Positions 62,243 to 64,000 of a DNA stretch of 64,000 bases are shown one piece after another. The stretch's first letter is position 1, and every line of letters starts with the position of its first letter. The DNA is from Liolophura sinensis (lineage: Eukaryota; Mollusca; Polyplacophora; Chitonida; Chitonidae). Below the pieces are notes generated by a model. It worked only from the letters and a program-made list of their open reading frames with translations. It did no database searches and had not been told where the DNA came from. The stretch covers positions 22,055,608-22,119,607 of the forward strand of contig NC_088300.1 in NCBI RefSeq assembly GCF_032854445.1, read 5' to 3'. The position numbers were made by a program, and so were the translations under genes.

Positions 62243-63765
62243 GCGTTTTATGACGTAAAATTTCAGCTAACCTGGCTACCACGCCAAGACAGTGTGAGTA
62301 GAAACCATTATATCCAATGATCAAAGAGCAGGAAATTGCAAGCACCATGGATGTTTTTGAAACGTTACCTGTTTTTGTCGTTCTTCAATTAGGCATTGAT
62401 TTCAGCAATGTTTTGCTCGCTGTGTATTTGACACTAACCTCATTCTTGTGTACATTAGTTCATAGAAAGGACACTGATGATGTGATATCACGTGTTATGT
62501 AACATCAATAATTGGCTCATTTCACCACATAAATTTTGTCATTGCTGTTTTTTTTTTGTTGTTGTTTTTTTCCTCACCGCTTGCACATAGAATGAAACTG
62601 TCATATACATGTAATTATTATACCCATCATCACGCATTTGTATAGCGCACAAACAGGATTAGAGGAGAACTAGGAAAATTAGACCGTTAAAATCACGGGA
62701 TCGATTAGCGGTGCCCTGGCAGCATTTATAAACTTCAATTGCCGGTTGACGTCTTTGATAAGGTTGCTTCCGACTGACATCTGCATTGTTGTTGCATTAA
62801 AATGGTTCCTGTCCATCGTGGCATACGCGTTACTAGAGGCGGAAAAAGCGTGCTTGGCAACGAGACCCACGGTATGCACATGTTATACTGAACTTGTTTT
62901 TGAAAGCTTTATTTGACACAATGGGCCACTGTAAGCAAGGCTTATAACTGAACTTGTTTGCTGATTATCATCAGCGCCTTAAAGAGCCTCCTCACAAAAA
63001 TGACTACTGATGCTTTGGGGATTATATATGACCAGGTTTGAGTGGTCAGCGAGTAGTTTTTTCTGCAGTTTGTCTTTTTTGTATTGAATACCATTTTGAT
63101 CAATTTTATCGTTCATTCATATACACGTGATCAAATGTGTCTTAAAAACTCACGTTTACTGTTTTGTGGGGCAATGTTACAAACATATACACACTGGACT
63201 CTCCGTATTTATTCAAACCTGGGAATTAATTTCCGGCGTCTTGAACGGAAAGCAAGAGCTGCAGGCATTTACAGAAGGCAGTCTATTTTAACCCAGGGTT
63301 CAGAAGAAACAGAAGCTATCTATCCCAAACAACGTCATCAGGAGAATCTTCAATTTCAGTGGTGTATAAAGCAAGATAGATGATACGTTTTTGAAGGCGT
63401 AATTCAGCTGATCATAAGATGTTTTACCATCGTGGTCTCCCTCCCAAACTGCACGAGCCTGTGGTGCCCGCTGTCAGTGACGAGAATTCATTTCACTCAA
63501 CGATGACGGCCATATCAGCGTGTACTGCGCCAATTTTGGCAGGAGAATCACTGATTGAGCAACGTGACCCTTCAGGGATTGCTCGGTAGCGTCACTGGAT
63601 CAAGGTGCACTCAGCCGATAACAACCCAAGTCACAAGTCACACAGATTCTCTCAGACAAATTACTATATTACCGTTGGTTTGAAATATCAATCGATTCAG
63701 CTGCGATGAAGAACGTGATTATGGAACTGGCGCTTAACGCCCATTTTGGTCATTATTAGCAGATT
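62243..63765. repeat. Diverged duplicate block, copy 2
   Basis: Partner of 55712-57120, same orientation, 6.5 kb away. If the duplication had included globin first exon 4, a fifth first exon would be expected near 61.5 kb; I do not see one. Confidence 0.7.
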
Positions 63766-63939
63766 TAACAGCGCAACACAGATCCAGGAGAAACACAGGC
63801 AGAATTTGGTTAGCTGGAATAACTATGAAGTGAATGTACGTTCCGTTTGCCCTAATTCTATTTAGGATGGATGCGATGGACATAATTTCCGAGCGGTTGA
63901 TACGAACACTACGGCTCTTAGTGTTTATATTAGACTTCA

Positions 63940-64000
63940 GTATAGATGAAAACCAGAGCTGTGACAACAGTGTGGTATTTGGCAAATGGTCACACGTGTT
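63940..64000 (+). repeat. Dispersed repeat family copy F, cut by window end
   Basis: 'gtgtggtatttggcaaatgg' followed by 'tcacacgtgtt', the core motif of copies A and B. Confidence 0.6.

Overview
The window is eukaryotic, AT-rich and mostly non-coding. It comes from an invertebrate with spliced genes, tRNA-derived SINEs, DNA transposons and many minisatellites. The main SINE has a tRNA-like head, a body reading 'gtataagtgaaatattcttgagtacggcgtaaaac' in pieces, and a polyA or AAATA tail. From memory this family type is common in molluscs and brachiopods, so I suggest a lophotrochozoan, most likely a mollusc. I see no bacterial operons, rRNA, intact tRNA genes or CRISPR arrays.

Layout. (1) 1-2699: the 3' part of a nodulin-like major facilitator transporter gene on the + strand. 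Two exons (to 206, and 1714-2699) join in compatible phase. The intron between them holds a broken, inverted copy of part of the last exon. (2) 2947-4867: a 1.9-kb DNA transposon flanked by TTAA. It has 16-bp perfect terminal inverted repeats and two convergent genes, a P2X7-tail-like zinc-domain gene (+) and a THAP zinc-finger gene (-), meeting at a TTG microsatellite. (3) 7.3-55.2 kb: four first exons of globin-X-like genes on the + strand (7322, 23308, 48782, 54988). Each encodes MGC (a predicted myristoylation plus palmitoylation signal), a variable tail, and globin helices A and B. All four stop at the classic globin B12.2 intron position in phase 2. I could not find the heme-pocket exons between them. 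(4) 39892-41931: a second, decayed TTAA-type transposon with 20-bp inverted repeats and the start of a THAP domain. (5) Many SINE copies; minisatellites with periods of 25, 40, 41, 71 and 81 bp; a dispersed repeat family with at least six copies; and a diverged 1.4-kb duplication (55.7-57.1 and 62.2-63.8 kb).

How it fits together. The real host genes visible are the transporter end and the globin cluster. The globin exons are either the starts of four tandem genes whose other exons were missed or lie outside, or a set of alternative first exons that give one globin core different membrane-anchored leaders. The second reading would be unusual and is the main item to test. Everything else supported here is repeat-derived.
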